Shown one piece after another: positions 18,259-27,742 of a stretch of 64,000 nt of DNA. Source of the DNA: Asticcacaulis aquaticus (GTDB lineage Bacteria > Pseudomonadota > Alphaproteobacteria > Caulobacterales > Caulobacteraceae); contig NZ_JAQQKX010000001.1 of assembly GCF_028550415.1 (NCBI RefSeq), positions 62,001 through 126,000 of the forward strand, in the 5' to 3' direction. Position numbers and translations under genes: made by a program. Positions within the stretch are counted from its first letter, which is position 1. Every line of letters starts with the position of its first letter. The notes under the pieces are model-generated. The model made no database searches. It saw nothing but the letters and a program-made list of their open reading frames with translations, and was not told the origin of the DNA.

Positions 18259-19724
18259 TGGCCGCGGTCAAGGAAACGATCGAAACCGTTCAAAAGCTTG
18301 AAACCTATGAGCACGGCTTCGTCTCGGACATCGAGATGGAATACGCGCCCAAGGGGCTGAGCGCCGATATCGTGCGCTTCATTTCGGCCAAGAAGAACGA
18401 GCCGGAATGGATGCTGGAATACCGTCTGGCCGCCTTCGAGCGCTGGCAGTCGATGGACGAACCCGACTGGGCCAAGGTCGAGTATCAGAAGGTCGATTAT
18501 CAGGACCTCTATTACTACGCCGCGCCGAAGCCCAAGGCCAAGCTGAATAGCCTCGACGAGGTCGATCCGGAACTGCTGGCCGTCTATGCCAAGCTGGGCA
18601 TACCGCTGAAGGAGCAGGAAGTGCTGGCAGGCGTCGCCAGTGCGCCGAAATATGCGGTGGATGCCGTGTTCGATTCGGTGTCGGTCGTGACGACCTTCAA
18701 GGACGAACTGAAAAAGTCCGGCGTCATTTTCTGCGCCATTTCCGAGGCCTTGCGCGAATATCCTGATCTGGTGCGTCAATATCTGGGCTCGGTCGTGCCG
18801 GTGTCGGACAACTATTTCGCCGCGCTCAATGCCGCCGTGTTTTCGGACGGCTCATTCGTCTACGTGCCGCCGGGCGTGCGCTGCCCGATGGAACTGTCGA
18901 CCTATTTCCGCATCAATGCCGAAAATACGGGGCAGTTCGAGCGCACCCTGATCATCGCCGATAAGGGCGCCTACGTTTCCTATCTCGAAGGCTGTACGGC
19001 GCCGATGCGCGACGAGAACCAGCTTCACGCCGCCGTGGTCGAACTGGTGGCGCTGGACGACGCCGAGATCAAATATTCGACGGTGCAGAACTGGTATCCC
19101 GGCGACGCCGAAGGCAAGGGCGGCATCTATAATTTCGTGACCAAGCGCGCCGATTGCCGCGGCGCACGATCAAAGGTGTCGTGGACCCAGGTTGAGACCG
19201 GTTCGGCCGTGACGTGGAAATACCCGTCGTGCATCCTGCGCGGGGATGAGAGCGTCGGCGAGTTCTATTCCATCGCCGTCACCAACGGCATGCAGCAGGC
19301 CGATACCGGCACCAAGATGATCCATCTGGGCAAAAATACCCGCTCGCGCATCATTTCCAAGGGCGTGTCGGCGGGCAAGTCGTCCAATACCTATCGCGGT
19401 CTGGTCTCGGCCCACGCCAAGGCCGGCGGGTCGCGCAACTTCACCCAGTGCGACAGCCTGCTGATCGGGAAGACCTGCGCGGCACATACGGTGCCTTATG
19501 TGGAGTCCGACACGGCGACGGCGCAATTCGAGCACGAGGCGACGACGACGCGCCTCAGCGAGGATCAACTGTTCTACGCCATGCAGCGCGGCCTGTCGCA
19601 GGAAGAGGCCGTGGCCCTGCTGGTCAACGGCTTCGTGCGCGACGTCCTGCAGGAACTGCCGATGGAATTCGCCGTCGAGGCCCAGAAACTGGTCGCTATC
19701 AGCCTTGAAGGCTCGGTCGGCTAA
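18258..19724 (+). CDS. sufB: Fe-S scaffold protein SufB
   Basis: A 488-residue SufB, the scaffold on which SufBC2D builds clusters. Typical segments are [77 protein letters not shown] and the C-terminal [24 protein letters not shown] conserved Cys lies in [15 protein letters not shown] (the Cys405-like site of E. coli). Length matches the family. Start ATG overlaps the previous stop by one base; sufC follows after 11 bp. Confidence 0.96.
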   Translation: MAAVKETIETVQKLETYEHGFVSDIEMEYAPKGLSADIVRFISAKKNEPEWMLEYRLAAFERWQSMDEPDWAKVEYQKVDYQDLYYYAAPKPKAKLNSLDEVDPELLAVYAKLGIPLKEQEVLAGVASAPKYAVDAVFDSVSVVTTFKDELKKSGVIFCAISEALREYPDLVRQYLGSVVPVSDNYFAALNAAVFSDGSFVYVPPGVRCPMELSTYFRINAENTGQFERTLIIADKGAYVSYLEGCTAPMRDENQLHAAVVELVALDDAEIKYSTVQNWYPGDAEGKGGIYNFVTKRADCRGARSKVSWTQVETGSAVTWKYPSCILRGDESVGEFYSIAVTNGMQQADTGTKMIHLGKNTRSRIISKGVSAGKSSNTYRGLVSAHAKAGGSRNFTQCDSLLIGKTCAAHTVPYVESDTATAQFEHEATTTRLSEDQLFYAMQRGLSQEEAVALLVNGFVRDVLQELPMEFAVEAQKLVAISLEGSVG

Positions 19725-19735
19725 ATAAGAGAATA

Positions 19736-20491
19736 ATGACAATGCTTTCTATCGAAAACCTCACCGTCTTCGTCGACACCAAGACCATCCTCAAGGGCCT
19801 GAACCTGAATGTTCCGGCGGGCGAAGTGCACGCCATCATGGGCCCCAACGGCGCGGGTAAATCGACGCTCGGTTATACGCTGGCCGGTCGCCCGAATTAC
19901 GAGGTCGCCCAAGGCGCGGTCGATTTCAACGGCGAAGACCTGCTGGAAATGGAGGTGCATGAACGCGCCGCCGCCGGTCTTTACCTGTCGTTCCAGTATC
20001 CGCTGGAAATTCCCGGCGTCCCGGCCCTGACCTTCATCCGCACGGCGCTCAATGCCCAGCGCAAGCTGCGTGGCGAAGACGAAATGAGCGCACCGGAGTT
20101 CCTCAAAACGACGCGCGAACTGGCCAAGACGCTGAAAATCGACATGGATATGCTGAAGCGTCCGCTCAATGTCGGTTTCTCCGGCGGCGAAAAGAAGCGC
20201 ATGGAAGTGCTACAAATGGCGCTGCTCAAGCCGAAGTTCCTGATCCTCGACGAGACGGATTCCGGCCTCGATATCGACGCGCTCAAGGTCGTGTCGGACG
20301 GCGTCAATGCCCTGCGCGCGCCGGATCGCGGCATGCTGGTCATTACCCACTATCAGCGCCTGCTTGATCATATCAAGCCGGACCGCATCCATATTCTTGT
20401 CGACGGTAAGATCGTCCATTCCGGCGGCCCGGAGCTGGCGCTGGAACTGGAAGCGCACGGTTACGACCGTTACCTCGGTGAGGCCGCGTAA
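19736..20491 (+). CDS. sufC: Fe-S assembly ATPase SufC
   Basis: A 251-residue ABC-type ATPase without membrane partner that powers the SufBCD scaffold. Walker A is GPNGAGKST, the signature is FSGGEKKRMEVLQ, Walker B is FLILDETDSGLD, and the switch His is in ITHYQRLL. A second ATG at 19742 (MLSIENLTV) fits the SD AAGAGA spacing slightly better, so the true start may be two codons later. The stop overlaps the sufD start (TAATG). Confidence 0.96.
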   Translation: MTMLSIENLTVFVDTKTILKGLNLNVPAGEVHAIMGPNGAGKSTLGYTLAGRPNYEVAQGAVDFNGEDLLEMEVHERAAAGLYLSFQYPLEIPGVPALTFIRTALNAQRKLRGEDEMSAPEFLKTTRELAKTLKIDMDMLKRPLNVGFSGGEKKRMEVLQMALLKPKFLILDETDSGLDIDALKVVSDGVNALRAPDRGMLVITHYQRLLDHIKPDRIHILVDGKIVHSGGPELALELEAHGYDRYLGEAA

Positions 20492-21537
20492 TGGCCTTCG
20501 ACCTGACCCCGCTCGACCTGTTCGATCCGTCGTCCTACCCGACGCGGCGGAATGAAGAGTGGAAATACAGCGACCTCGCGCGCGTGCTGCGCGAGGTGCC
20601 GTCGCGCGCGGTCCTGACGCATCTGCAAGCGGCAACCGGCGATTTCGGTGGCTTCTACTGGCATTGTGCCGGTGACGGGCAACTAGGTGACTTGCAAGCG
20701 GCTGTGGCCAAGGCGAATGGTCGTCTTTATCTCGACCTGAGCGATGTCGGTGCAGAGGGCGTGGTCGCTGGCTACCAAGGTGAAGGCCGCATCACGCTGG
20801 GCGTGGGCGAACACCTGATCCTGCTCGAAGACTATAGCGGCGCGCTCGACTATGCTGCCAACACGACCCTGCATTTTGAACTGGCCAAAGGCGCATCTCT
20901 GACTCGCGTGGTCATCCTTGATGAGCCGGAAGGCGCTGTGTCGGTGCGTCGTTCGACCGTCAAGACCGCGCCGGGCAGCGCGTTCAAGCAATATGTCTTC
21001 TCAACCGGTGCCAAGTTTCAGCGTTTCGAGACCCATGTTGAACACGCCGGGCATGGCGCGCACGTCGAAATGCACGGCGCTTATCTGCTGAAAGACACGG
21101 CGCATTTCGACTACACGACGCGTGTCAACCATGCCGAGATCGACGGTACGACCGAGCAACTGATCAAGGGCCTCGTCAAGGACCGCGCTACGGCAGTGTT
21201 TCAGGGCCGGATCTATGTCGAAAAGGGCGCTGACGGTACCGATGCCCGGATGCGCCATCAGGCCCTGATGCTCAATGACGGGGCGCACGTCCGCGCCAAG
21301 CCAGAGCTTGAAATCTATGCTGACGACGTACAATGCGCCCACGGCAATACGATAGGCGCTCTGGACGAGGCGGCGCTGTTCTTCTGCCAGTCGCGCGGTA
21401 TGCCCGAAGACACCGCGCGCGCTATGCTGATGCAGGCCTTCGTCGTGCCGGTCGCTGAACAGATCGAGGACGAGGCTTTGCGCGAGATGGTTCTCAACTG
21501 GATTGAAGACAAGGCGGGAGGGTTCTATGCCCTTTGA
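20491..21537 (+). CDS. sufD: Fe-S assembly protein SufD
   Basis: A 348-residue SufB paralogue that completes the SufBC2D scaffold and is linked to iron entry. It shows the shared beta-helix core and the C-terminal block EIYADDVQCAHGNTIGALDEAALFFCQSRGMPEDTARAMLMQAFV with the conserved Cys-Ala-His-Gly. The N terminus includes RRNEEWKYSDL, typical for SufD. It is shorter than E. coli SufD in the N-terminal helical part. It overlaps sufS by 11 bp. Confidence 0.95.
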   Translation: MAFDLTPLDLFDPSSYPTRRNEEWKYSDLARVLREVPSRAVLTHLQAATGDFGGFYWHCAGDGQLGDLQAAVAKANGRLYLDLSDVGAEGVVAGYQGEGRITLGVGEHLILLEDYSGALDYAANTTLHFELAKGASLTRVVILDEPEGAVSVRRSTVKTAPGSAFKQYVFSTGAKFQRFETHVEHAGHGAHVEMHGAYLLKDTAHFDYTTRVNHAEIDGTTEQLIKGLVKDRATAVFQGRIYVEKGADGTDARMRHQALMLNDGAHVRAKPELEIYADDVQCAHGNTIGALDEAALFFCQSRGMPEDTARAMLMQAFVVPVAEQIEDEALREMVLNWIEDKAGGFYAL

Positions 21538-22747
21538 CGTCGACGCCGTCCGTCGCGATTTTCCGATCCTCAGCCGCGAAATCAACGGCAAGCCGCTGAT
21601 CTATCTCGATTCCGGCGCTTCGGCACAGAAGCCGAAGGCCGTGATCGACGCCATGAGCCATCACATGGCGCAGTCCTACGCCAATGTGCACCGGGGCCTG
21701 CACCGGCTGGCCAATGAGGTCACCGATGCGTTCGAGGCGGGGCGTGAGACGGTCGCGAAATTCATCAACGCCGCCCGTCCGGAAGAGGTGATCTTCACCA
21801 AGTCGGCCACCGAGTCGATGAACCTCGTGGCGCAGACCTGGGGGCAGCAAAACCTCAAGGCCGGTGATGAAATCCTCATCAGTGAGTTGGAGCATCACGC
21901 CAATATCGTGCCGTGGCACATGCTGGCCGTGCGCACGGGCGCGGTGCTGAAATGGGTACCGATCCTTGATGACGGCAGCCTCGATATGGCGGCATTTGAT
22001 CAATTGTTGACCGAGCGCGTCAAGCTGGTCGCCATCGCCCATATGTCGAACGTGCTGGGGACGATCAACCCCGTGCAGGTCATCGTCCAGAAGGCCCATG
22101 CGGTCGGTGCGAAGGTGCTGATCGACGGCTGTCAGGGTGTGGTTCACCTGCCGGTGGACGTACAGGCGCTGGGTTGCGACTTCTATGCCTTCTCGGCCCA
22201 TAAGCTGTATGGGCCGACCGGTCTGGGCGTCCTGTGGGGCCGCTACGACCTCTTGGAGGCCATGCCCCCGTGGCAGGGCGGCGGCGAGATGATTGCCCAC
22301 GTCAGCAAGGAACGGATTACTTATGCCGAACCGCCGCACCGCTTCGAAGCGGGCACACCGGCGATCCTTGAGGTCATCGGTCTGAAGGCCGCCATCGACT
22401 GGTTGTCGCAATGGGACCGTGAGGCCGCTGTGGCGCACGAAATGGCGCTCTATGAACGCGCCCATGCCGGACTGAAAAAGATCAATTCCGTGCGCATCCA
22501 CGGCGAAGCGGCGGAAAAAGGTTCGATCCTGACCTTTTCTTTGGGCTCGGCCCACGCTCACGATGTTGCGCAAATCCTCGACCGCTACAATATAGCGGTG
22601 AGGGCGGGGACGCACTGCGCCGAACCGCTGATGACGCGTCTGGGCGTGACCTCGACCGTGCGCGCCTCGATCGCCATTTACAATACCGAAGCCGAAATCG
22701 ACGCGCTGATCGCGGCGGTCGAAAAGGCCCAATCCTTCTTTGAGTAA
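21527..22747 (+). CDS. sufS: Cysteine desulfurase SufS
   Basis: A 406-residue group II desulfurase. The PLP lysine is in SAHKLYGPTGLGVLWG and the active cysteine is Cys364 in RAGTHCAEPLM, with the short loop of the SufS/CsdA class. ATG 21527 has GGGAGG four bases upstream, and MPFDVDAVRRDFPIL matches the family N terminus, so an in-frame start 24 bp earlier is rejected. No sufE gene is visible in the operon; the sulfur acceptor must lie elsewhere. Confidence 0.95.
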   Translation: MPFDVDAVRRDFPILSREINGKPLIYLDSGASAQKPKAVIDAMSHHMAQSYANVHRGLHRLANEVTDAFEAGRETVAKFINAARPEEVIFTKSATESMNLVAQTWGQQNLKAGDEILISELEHHANIVPWHMLAVRTGAVLKWVPILDDGSLDMAAFDQLLTERVKLVAIAHMSNVLGTINPVQVIVQKAHAVGAKVLIDGCQGVVHLPVDVQALGCDFYAFSAHKLYGPTGLGVLWGRYDLLEAMPPWQGGGEMIAHVSKERITYAEPPHRFEAGTPAILEVIGLKAAIDWLSQWDREAAVAHEMALYERAHAGLKKINSVRIHGEAAEKGSILTFSLGSAHAHDVAQILDRYNIAVRAGTHCAEPLMTRLGVTSTVRASIAIYNTEAEIDALIAAVEKAQSFFE

Positions 22748-22751
22748 CCCC

Positions 22752-23159
22752 ATGTCCCAGCACGAGATCATTTCCCTGACCGGCGAAGAGCCGCAAGCTG
22801 AACTCTTTTCGGCGGAGGAAACGGTGGCCGTTGAGCCGTTGCCGCAGGAAGAACTCGATCGTCTGACCGACGAACTGATCGCGGCATTCAAAACGGTGTT
22901 CGATCCGGAAATTCCGGTCGATATCTATGAACTGGGGCTGATCTACCGCGTCGATGTAAACGACAACCGCGAAGTCGTGGTCGATATGACCCTGACGGCG
23001 CCGGGCTGTCCGGTGGCCGGCGAAATGCCGGGTTGGGTGCAGAACGCCGTCATGGGCGTGCGTGGCGTTGCCGATTGCACGGTCAATCTGGTGTTTGAGC
23101 CGCCGTGGGAGTCGTCGAAGATGAGCGACGAAGCCAAGCTGCAACTGAATATGTTTTAA
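22752..23159 (+). CDS. sufT: SUF system Fe-S maturation protein SufT (MIP18/DUF59)
   Basis: A 135-residue protein with a variable acidic N-terminal tail (about 35 residues) and a DUF59/MIP18 domain. The segment FDPEIPVDIYELGLIY and the cysteine motif LTAPGCPVAGEMP are diagnostic. Members help deliver Fe-S clusters to target proteins. ATG 22752 lies 4 bp after the sufS stop; a TTG overlapping sufS is a weaker start option. Confidence 0.92.
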   Translation: MSQHEIISLTGEEPQAELFSAEETVAVEPLPQEELDRLTDELIAAFKTVFDPEIPVDIYELGLIYRVDVNDNREVVVDMTLTAPGCPVAGEMPGWVQNAVMGVRGVADCTVNLVFEPPWESSKMSDEAKLQLNMF

Positions 23160-23169
23160 GGGCACGATC

Positions 23170-23553
23170 ATGGAACCGACCGTCACCGTTCGTCCCCGCC
23201 GTCCGCGTCCGGCCGTTGTGTCTCTGACCGAGGCGGCTGCCGCACAGGTCAAATCGATCATGTCGCGGGCCGAGAAGCCCTATGTCGGCCTGCGCGTTGG
23301 CGTTAAGGCCGGAGGCTGTGCCGGTCAGGAATATGTGTTGTCCTATGCCGAAAGCATCGACCCGCTGGACGAAGTGGTCAAGGACAAGGACGTCACCATT
23401 CTGATCGAACCCAAGGCGGTGCTGTATCTGGTCGGTACAATCATCGACTTCGAGACGACCAAACTGGCCTCGAAATTCGTCTTCAATAACCCGAACGAGA
23501 CCGACGCCTGTGGCTGTGGTGAGAGTGTTACCATCGTGCCGGTTAAGGACTAA
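23170..23553 (+). CDS. sufA: A-type Fe-S carrier protein SufA/IscA-like
   Basis: A 127-residue HesB/IscA-family carrier. The cluster cysteines are in KAGGCAGQEYV and the C-terminal DACGCGES. A short basic N-terminal extension (RPRRPRP) precedes the domain. As the last gene of the suf operon, it completes iscR-iscS-sufBCDS-sufT-sufA. Its stop overlaps the convergent STAS-like gene by 4 bp. Confidence 0.93.
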   Translation: MEPTVTVRPRRPRPAVVSLTEAAAAQVKSIMSRAEKPYVGLRVGVKAGGCAGQEYVLSYAESIDPLDEVVKDKDVTILIEPKAVLYLVGTIIDFETTKLASKFVFNNPNETDACGCGESVTIVPVKD

Positions 23554-23945
23554 GCGGCAGGCACCATATCCAGCCAGTCGAGCGCCTCATCGAGGCTCTC
23601 AAACGTCTGGATAAAGGCCTTTGGGAACATGTCTTCCATGCTGCCCAGACGCGGCTTGTCGAACGGATCGGTCGAGATCAGGGCCAGACGTTTGCGCGGC
23701 GGGGGCGGTGAGCCCGCCATATCCGCCAGATATTTCCCGGCCCGCAGCAGGTCGGTGACTTCGACATAACCGTCGGCCGATCGCATATCCATAATGCGAT
23801 CATAGAGCCAGGGATGACCGATAGTGCCGTAAAATTCGATCAGCGCATCTATGAAGGCGGTGCTTTCATACCGTCCCCGCACGGTGATGATCAGGCGTTG
23901 CTTTTCGGGGTCAATCTGGTGGCTGATGCGGAAGGTCGTCGGCAT
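23550..23945 (-). CDS. Small protein with a STAS/SpoIIAA-like fold (uncertain)
   Basis: A 131-residue soluble protein. The pattern of beta strands and helices (RLIITVRGRYES, LYDRIMDMRSADGYVEVTDLLRAGKYLADMAG, RLALISTDPFDKPRLGSMEDM, FESLDEALDWLD) resembles SpoIIAA/STAS-like proteins that end in an EALDWL helix. No catalytic residues recognised. Convergent with sufA. Confidence 0.55.
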   Translation of the reverse strand: MPTTFRISHQIDPEKQRLIITVRGRYESTAFIDALIEFYGTIGHPWLYDRIMDMRSADGYVEVTDLLRAGKYLADMAGSPPPPRKRLALISTDPFDKPRLGSMEDMFPKAFIQTFESLDEALDWLDMVPAA

Positions 23946-23981
23946 GGTGTGTACTCGTAGCGTGGTCAGGCCAAACTACGC

Positions 23982-24005
23982 GGCAGGCCTTAAGAAAGGC
24001 CTGCC
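23982..24005 (-). terminator. Perfect hairpin downstream of the acyltransferase gene
   Basis: GGCAGGCCTT / AAGGCCTGCC with a 4-nt loop, a 10-bp perfect stem. It sits 20 bp after the acyltransferase stop on the minus strand. No T-run follows in that direction, so termination is only possible, not certain. Confidence 0.4.
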
Positions 24006-24024
24006 AGAATCCGTTTTTTGAATA

Positions 24025-24828
24025 TTATTCAACGCTTTGCGCAAGCGTGTCAGCGGATTTTGGACGCCTTGTCGCCCGTTCAGGTGTCTCATCGACAAGG
24101 ACCGAGGGTTGAATGGGTAAGCCCGTACCTTCGGCAATAAGAGCCTGACTGGCATCCTCGATCCGCGCTTGCAGAGTGGCCATGAAGGCGTGTTTGTCGA
24201 GCCCAACCGGAATGGGTTCGAGAAATTGCAGGACCGCCGTGCCGGGCGTCTTTTTGTAGTGTGTTTCCTGCCAGAACAGGCCGAGATTGGTCGCCACCGG
24301 CACGACGGGCCGCTGAAAATTCTTGTACATGTGCCAGACGCCGGACCGGTAGCGGCGATAGGTGCCTGGCGCGTTCAGGTGGCCTTCGGGGTAGATCAAG
24401 ATATGGCGACCGTCGCGCGCGGCTTCGGCGGAGCGCTGGCTGAGGTTCTTGCGCGCTTCGTGCCCGCCGCAATTATTGACGACGATGGCCCCCAGCTTGC
24501 GCAGCAGCGTCCCCATCAGGGGATATTTCTCCAGATGATCGCCGGTGACGAAGGCCAGATCGGCAAATTGAGCATAGATGCTGAATCCGTCACCCCACGA
24601 CTGGTGTTTGGCGGCGAAAATCACCGGTTCGTCCGGCACGTTTTCGCGACCGCGTACTTCCAGCCTTATGCCGGCGACGGCATCCATCGCCCACACCATG
24701 CGCCGCGTATAGCGCTGGATGATCCACAGGACCGGTTTGCGCCCCGGCAGAAGCGACAGGACAAGCGCGGCAAGGCTGTAAAAAATCGAAAACAGCCAGT
24801 AAACGACGGCGAATGCGAAAGAGCGCAT
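24025..24828 (-). CDS. Lysophospholipid/1-acylglycerol-3-phosphate acyltransferase (PlsC type)
   Basis: A 267-residue membrane enzyme that acylates lysophosphatidic acid or a related lysolipid. An N-terminal hydrophobic region (about 3-33) anchors it. The acyltransferase boxes are HQSWGD (HX4D catalytic pair) and YPEGHLNAPG (variant of the EGT box), with VPVATNLG downstream. ATG 24828 begins MRSFAFAVVYWLF with AGG upstream; a longer frame from 24903 is less likely. The C-terminal tail after the enzymatic core is about 25 residues and charged. Confidence 0.87.
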   Translation of the reverse strand: MRSFAFAVVYWLFSIFYSLAALVLSLLPGRKPVLWIIQRYTRRMVWAMDAVAGIRLEVRGRENVPDEPVIFAAKHQSWGDGFSIYAQFADLAFVTGDHLEKYPLMGTLLRKLGAIVVNNCGGHEARKNLSQRSAEAARDGRHILIYPEGHLNAPGTYRRYRSGVWHMYKNFQRPVVPVATNLGLFWQETHYKKTPGTAVLQFLEPIPVGLDKHAFMATLQARIEDASQALIAEGTGLPIQPSVLVDETPERATRRPKSADTLAQSVE

Positions 24829-24912
24829 AAGGGAACCTGCAACGAAAAAGGCAGGGCAAAACAGCCCCGCCTTTATAGTGGCATAAATTTGAACAATGTT
24901 CAAATTATTTAT

Positions 24913-25968
24913 TTAGGCGGCATTGACGCCTTTACGCGTCGAAGCGGCGCAGGTGACCATGTTGCGGCCATTGTTCTTGGACTGATAGAGGGCCTTGTCG
25001 GCTCGGTCGAGCAGGTCGAAGGCGTCTTCGCCGAACTCGCGCTGGGCAATACCGGCCGAGATGGTGACGGTGCCGAGGTCTTCGTTGGTCGAGCGGCGCT
25101 TGAGCACGCGCGAGGCAATTTCCTGACGCGCCTCATTGAGCAGGCGCTCGACCGAAGCCATCGACTCGTTCGGGAAGATCATGCCGAATTCTTCGCCGCC
25201 GTAACGGGCGGCGAGGCGCGGCGGGCGGCCCATGCGCGACAGGACCGAGGCGACGTAACGCAGAACCTGATCGCCGGTCTGATGGCCCCAGGTGTCGTTG
25301 AAGCGCTTGAAGTGGTCGATATCCAGAACGGCCAGAGTCACGACATTGCCGTCGTCGCCTTCGCAATGCTTATCCAGCGTTTCGTCGAAGGATTTGCGGT
25401 TGGCCAGGTTGGTCAGGGCGTCGGTCATCGCTTCCATGCGCACCTGATCCAGATGCTTGCGCAGACGAGCGACCTCACGCGACGATTCGCTCAGGCGGGT
25501 TTCAAGCTGGCCGTGCTGATCGATGACCTTGTTGGTGGCCGTGGTCAGGGTATCGACCAGAGACCGCAGGCGAGCGGCGTCGACATCGGCCATCGAGTCC
25601 TTGGCGCCGAGCAGGGTCTGATTGTAAACCTTCTGCGCTTTCTGGGCTTCGGTAATGACGTCGGTCACCGAAGCCAGTTCGCGCGTCAGCTTGAGGCCTG
25701 CGTCGCGGACCTCGTCGTTGAGTTTCATGCGCGTGATGAATTTCGACGCGAGGCTTTCCGAAATTTCTTCGGTGATCTTTTCACCGGAACCAATCAGGCG
25801 GCGGATTTCCTGCGCCAGAGCCGATTCTGGATCACCTGCGACATAGAGCCAGATCTCATAGTTGAGGGGCGTCGGCCACACGTCGTGCAGTTCCATCATG
25901 CGGATGGCTTCCTGCGCGAGGGTATAGGCGTTGGGGCTGCGTACGCTGACTTCTATGTCGTTATTCAT
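24913..25968 (-). CDS. Diguanylate cyclase (GGDEF domain)
   Basis: A 351-residue cytoplasmic protein. The N-terminal region (about 1-180) is helical and likely coiled coil. The C-terminal GGDEF domain carries the active-site motif ARYGGEEFGM, preceded by DALTNLANRKSFDE and VLDIDHFKRFNDTWGHQTGDQVL. The residues before the motif read RPPRLAARY, so the RxxD inhibitory site is absent. The enzyme should make c-di-GMP without that product feedback. ATG 25968 has AGGAAG upstream and is preferred to one 12 bp earlier. The input signal is unknown. Confidence 0.9.
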   Translation of the reverse strand: MNNDIEVSVRSPNAYTLAQEAIRMMELHDVWPTPLNYEIWLYVAGDPESALAQEIRRLIGSGEKITEEISESLASKFITRMKLNDEVRDAGLKLTRELASVTDVITEAQKAQKVYNQTLLGAKDSMADVDAARLRSLVDTLTTATNKVIDQHGQLETRLSESSREVARLRKHLDQVRMEAMTDALTNLANRKSFDETLDKHCEGDDGNVVTLAVLDIDHFKRFNDTWGHQTGDQVLRYVASVLSRMGRPPRLAARYGGEEFGMIFPNESMASVERLLNEARQEIASRVLKRRSTNEDLGTVTISAGIAQREFGEDAFDLLDRADKALYQSKNNGRNMVTCAASTRKGVNAA

Positions 25969-26066
25969 AGGCTTCCTCATGTCACACTGATTCGTGGTGA
26001 CCCGGTCAGCCTATGCCAATTTCTCTGACAGCCGGTTAACGCCGTCATTTATTTTTATTTTATTTC

Positions 26067-27596
26067 TCAGTTGCGGTAGGCGCTGCGCAACAGGAAGGCC
26101 GGAACATGGGCACCAAAGCCCGTGCCCTCTATGTCCTTATCGGTTGAATATTCAGGCTTTTTGGCTGATTTTTTTAAAGATTCAATAGGGGTTTCATCGA
26201 CCGGTGGGGCCGACTTCACACCGCCGCGACGACGCGATTTTTTTTCAGGTTTGACAACCTCCGCTATGGCCGCGGCCGTGGAATTATCAACTTCAGGTAT
26301 GGATTCGCTGACCTCAACCGGTGAAGCTGCGGGTGCGACAGGCTCCATCGATACGCCTTCGGACACCTTGACCGGGCGCGAGCGGCCCCGCGGAGAGCGT
26401 TCGCGGCCCTTACGTTCCGGGCGCTCGGGGCGGGCGTCTTCCAGGCCGGTCCAGTCGACCTCAAGCTCAAGCGGGTTAGGCTCTTTCTTGATGAGTTTCA
26501 GAACCTTGTCGTAGTTCTTCTCGTCCGACGGCGACAGGATGAGGTAGGCTTCGCCGGTGCGCCCGGCACGACCGGTACGTCCGATGCGGTGGACATAGTC
26601 GTCGGCGTGGATGGGGACGTCGAAGTTGAAGACATGGCCGACATTGGGAATATCGAGGCCGCGGGCGGCCACGTCAGACGCAACCAGAAGCTTCAAATCG
26701 CCCTTGCGGAAGGCATCGAGCGTCTTCATACGCAGGCTCTGATCGAGGTCGCCGTGGATCGGCGCGGCATTGAAGCCGTGCACCGACAGCGACTTGGCGA
26801 CGATATCGACGTCGCTTTTGCGATTGCAGAAGACGATGCCGTTGGTGATCTCGAGCTGGCCGATCAGGGTCCGCAGCGCCATGCGCTTGGCCTTGGCCAT
26901 GGTTTTCGAGTCTTTCGACGGCACCTTATAGACGTATTGCGTGATGTTTTCGTTGGTCGAGGCCGGGCGTGACACCTCGATACGGACCGGGTTCTTCAGG
27001 AACTGCTCGGTCAGGCGCGTGATTTCCGGGGGCATGGTCGCCGAGAAGAACAGGGTCTGACGCGACGGCGGCGTCAGCTTGAAGATGCGCTCGATGTCCG
27101 GAATGAAGCCCATGTCGAGCATCCGGTCGGCTTCGTCGATGACCATCAGTTGCACGCCGTTGAGCATGACCTTAGAGCGCTCGAACAGGTCGAGCAGGCG
27201 ACCCGGCGTGGCGATCAGGACGTCGACGCCCTTGTCCAGCTTGGCGACCTGATCCGACATCGACACGCCGCCAATGAGCAGGGCCCAGTTCAGCTTGCAA
27301 TATTTGGCGTATTTCTCGAAGGCTTCGGCGACCTGATCGGCCAGTTCGCGGGTCGGCGCCAGCACAATGGCGCGCGGCATCCGGGCGCGCGAGCGGCCCG
27401 AGGCCAGCTTTTCGATCATCGGCAGGGTGAAGGCGGCGGTCTTGCCCGTCCCCGTCTGCGCAATCCCCAGCACGTCCAGCCCGACAAGGGCGATGGGGAT
27501 GGCCTGCTCCTGAATCGCGGTCGGCGTGTCGTAGCCGGTATCGGCGACGGCTTTGAGGATTTCAGGGCTGAGGCCTAGATCGGTAAACTTGGTCAT
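26067..27596 (-). CDS. DEAD-box ATP-dependent RNA helicase, RhlE-like
   Basis: A 509-residue helicase. The Q motif is near PTAIQEQAIP, motif I is AQTGTGKT, Ia is PTRELADQV, II is DEAD in VIDEADRMLD, III is SATMP and VI is HRIGRTGRAG. After the two RecA domains (about 1-375) comes a 130-residue low-complexity, basic tail (RPERPERKGRERSPRGRSR and KKSRRRGG), which probably binds RNA. RhlE-like members work in ribosome assembly or RNA decay; the exact paralogue is not decided. Confidence 0.9.
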   Translation of the reverse strand: MTKFTDLGLSPEILKAVADTGYDTPTAIQEQAIPIALVGLDVLGIAQTGTGKTAAFTLPMIEKLASGRSRARMPRAIVLAPTRELADQVAEAFEKYAKYCKLNWALLIGGVSMSDQVAKLDKGVDVLIATPGRLLDLFERSKVMLNGVQLMVIDEADRMLDMGFIPDIERIFKLTPPSRQTLFFSATMPPEITRLTEQFLKNPVRIEVSRPASTNENITQYVYKVPSKDSKTMAKAKRMALRTLIGQLEITNGIVFCNRKSDVDIVAKSLSVHGFNAAPIHGDLDQSLRMKTLDAFRKGDLKLLVASDVAARGLDIPNVGHVFNFDVPIHADDYVHRIGRTGRAGRTGEAYLILSPSDEKNYDKVLKLIKKEPNPLELEVDWTGLEDARPERPERKGRERSPRGRSRPVKVSEGVSMEPVAPAASPVEVSESIPEVDNSTAAAIAEVVKPEKKSRRRGGVKSAPPVDETPIESLKKSAKKPEYSTDKDIEGTGFGAHVPAFLLRSAYRN

Positions 27597-27742
27597 TAAG
27601 CTTTTTGAACGGGTTGACGGAAAAGAAATGGCCTGTGCGCATGCGCGAATTCAGCGCAAATCCGCGCCGTGAAAGGCTTTGCGCTTCTAGTACCAGATTT
27701 TACATAAAAAGACAGAAGTTTATTGCACCCGCTCGGGCCCGG

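Noticed and set aside
24169-26028. 619-codon open frame antisense to the acyltransferase and cyclase genes
   Set aside because: Spans two well-supported minus-strand genes and their gap; composition is typical of shadow frames.
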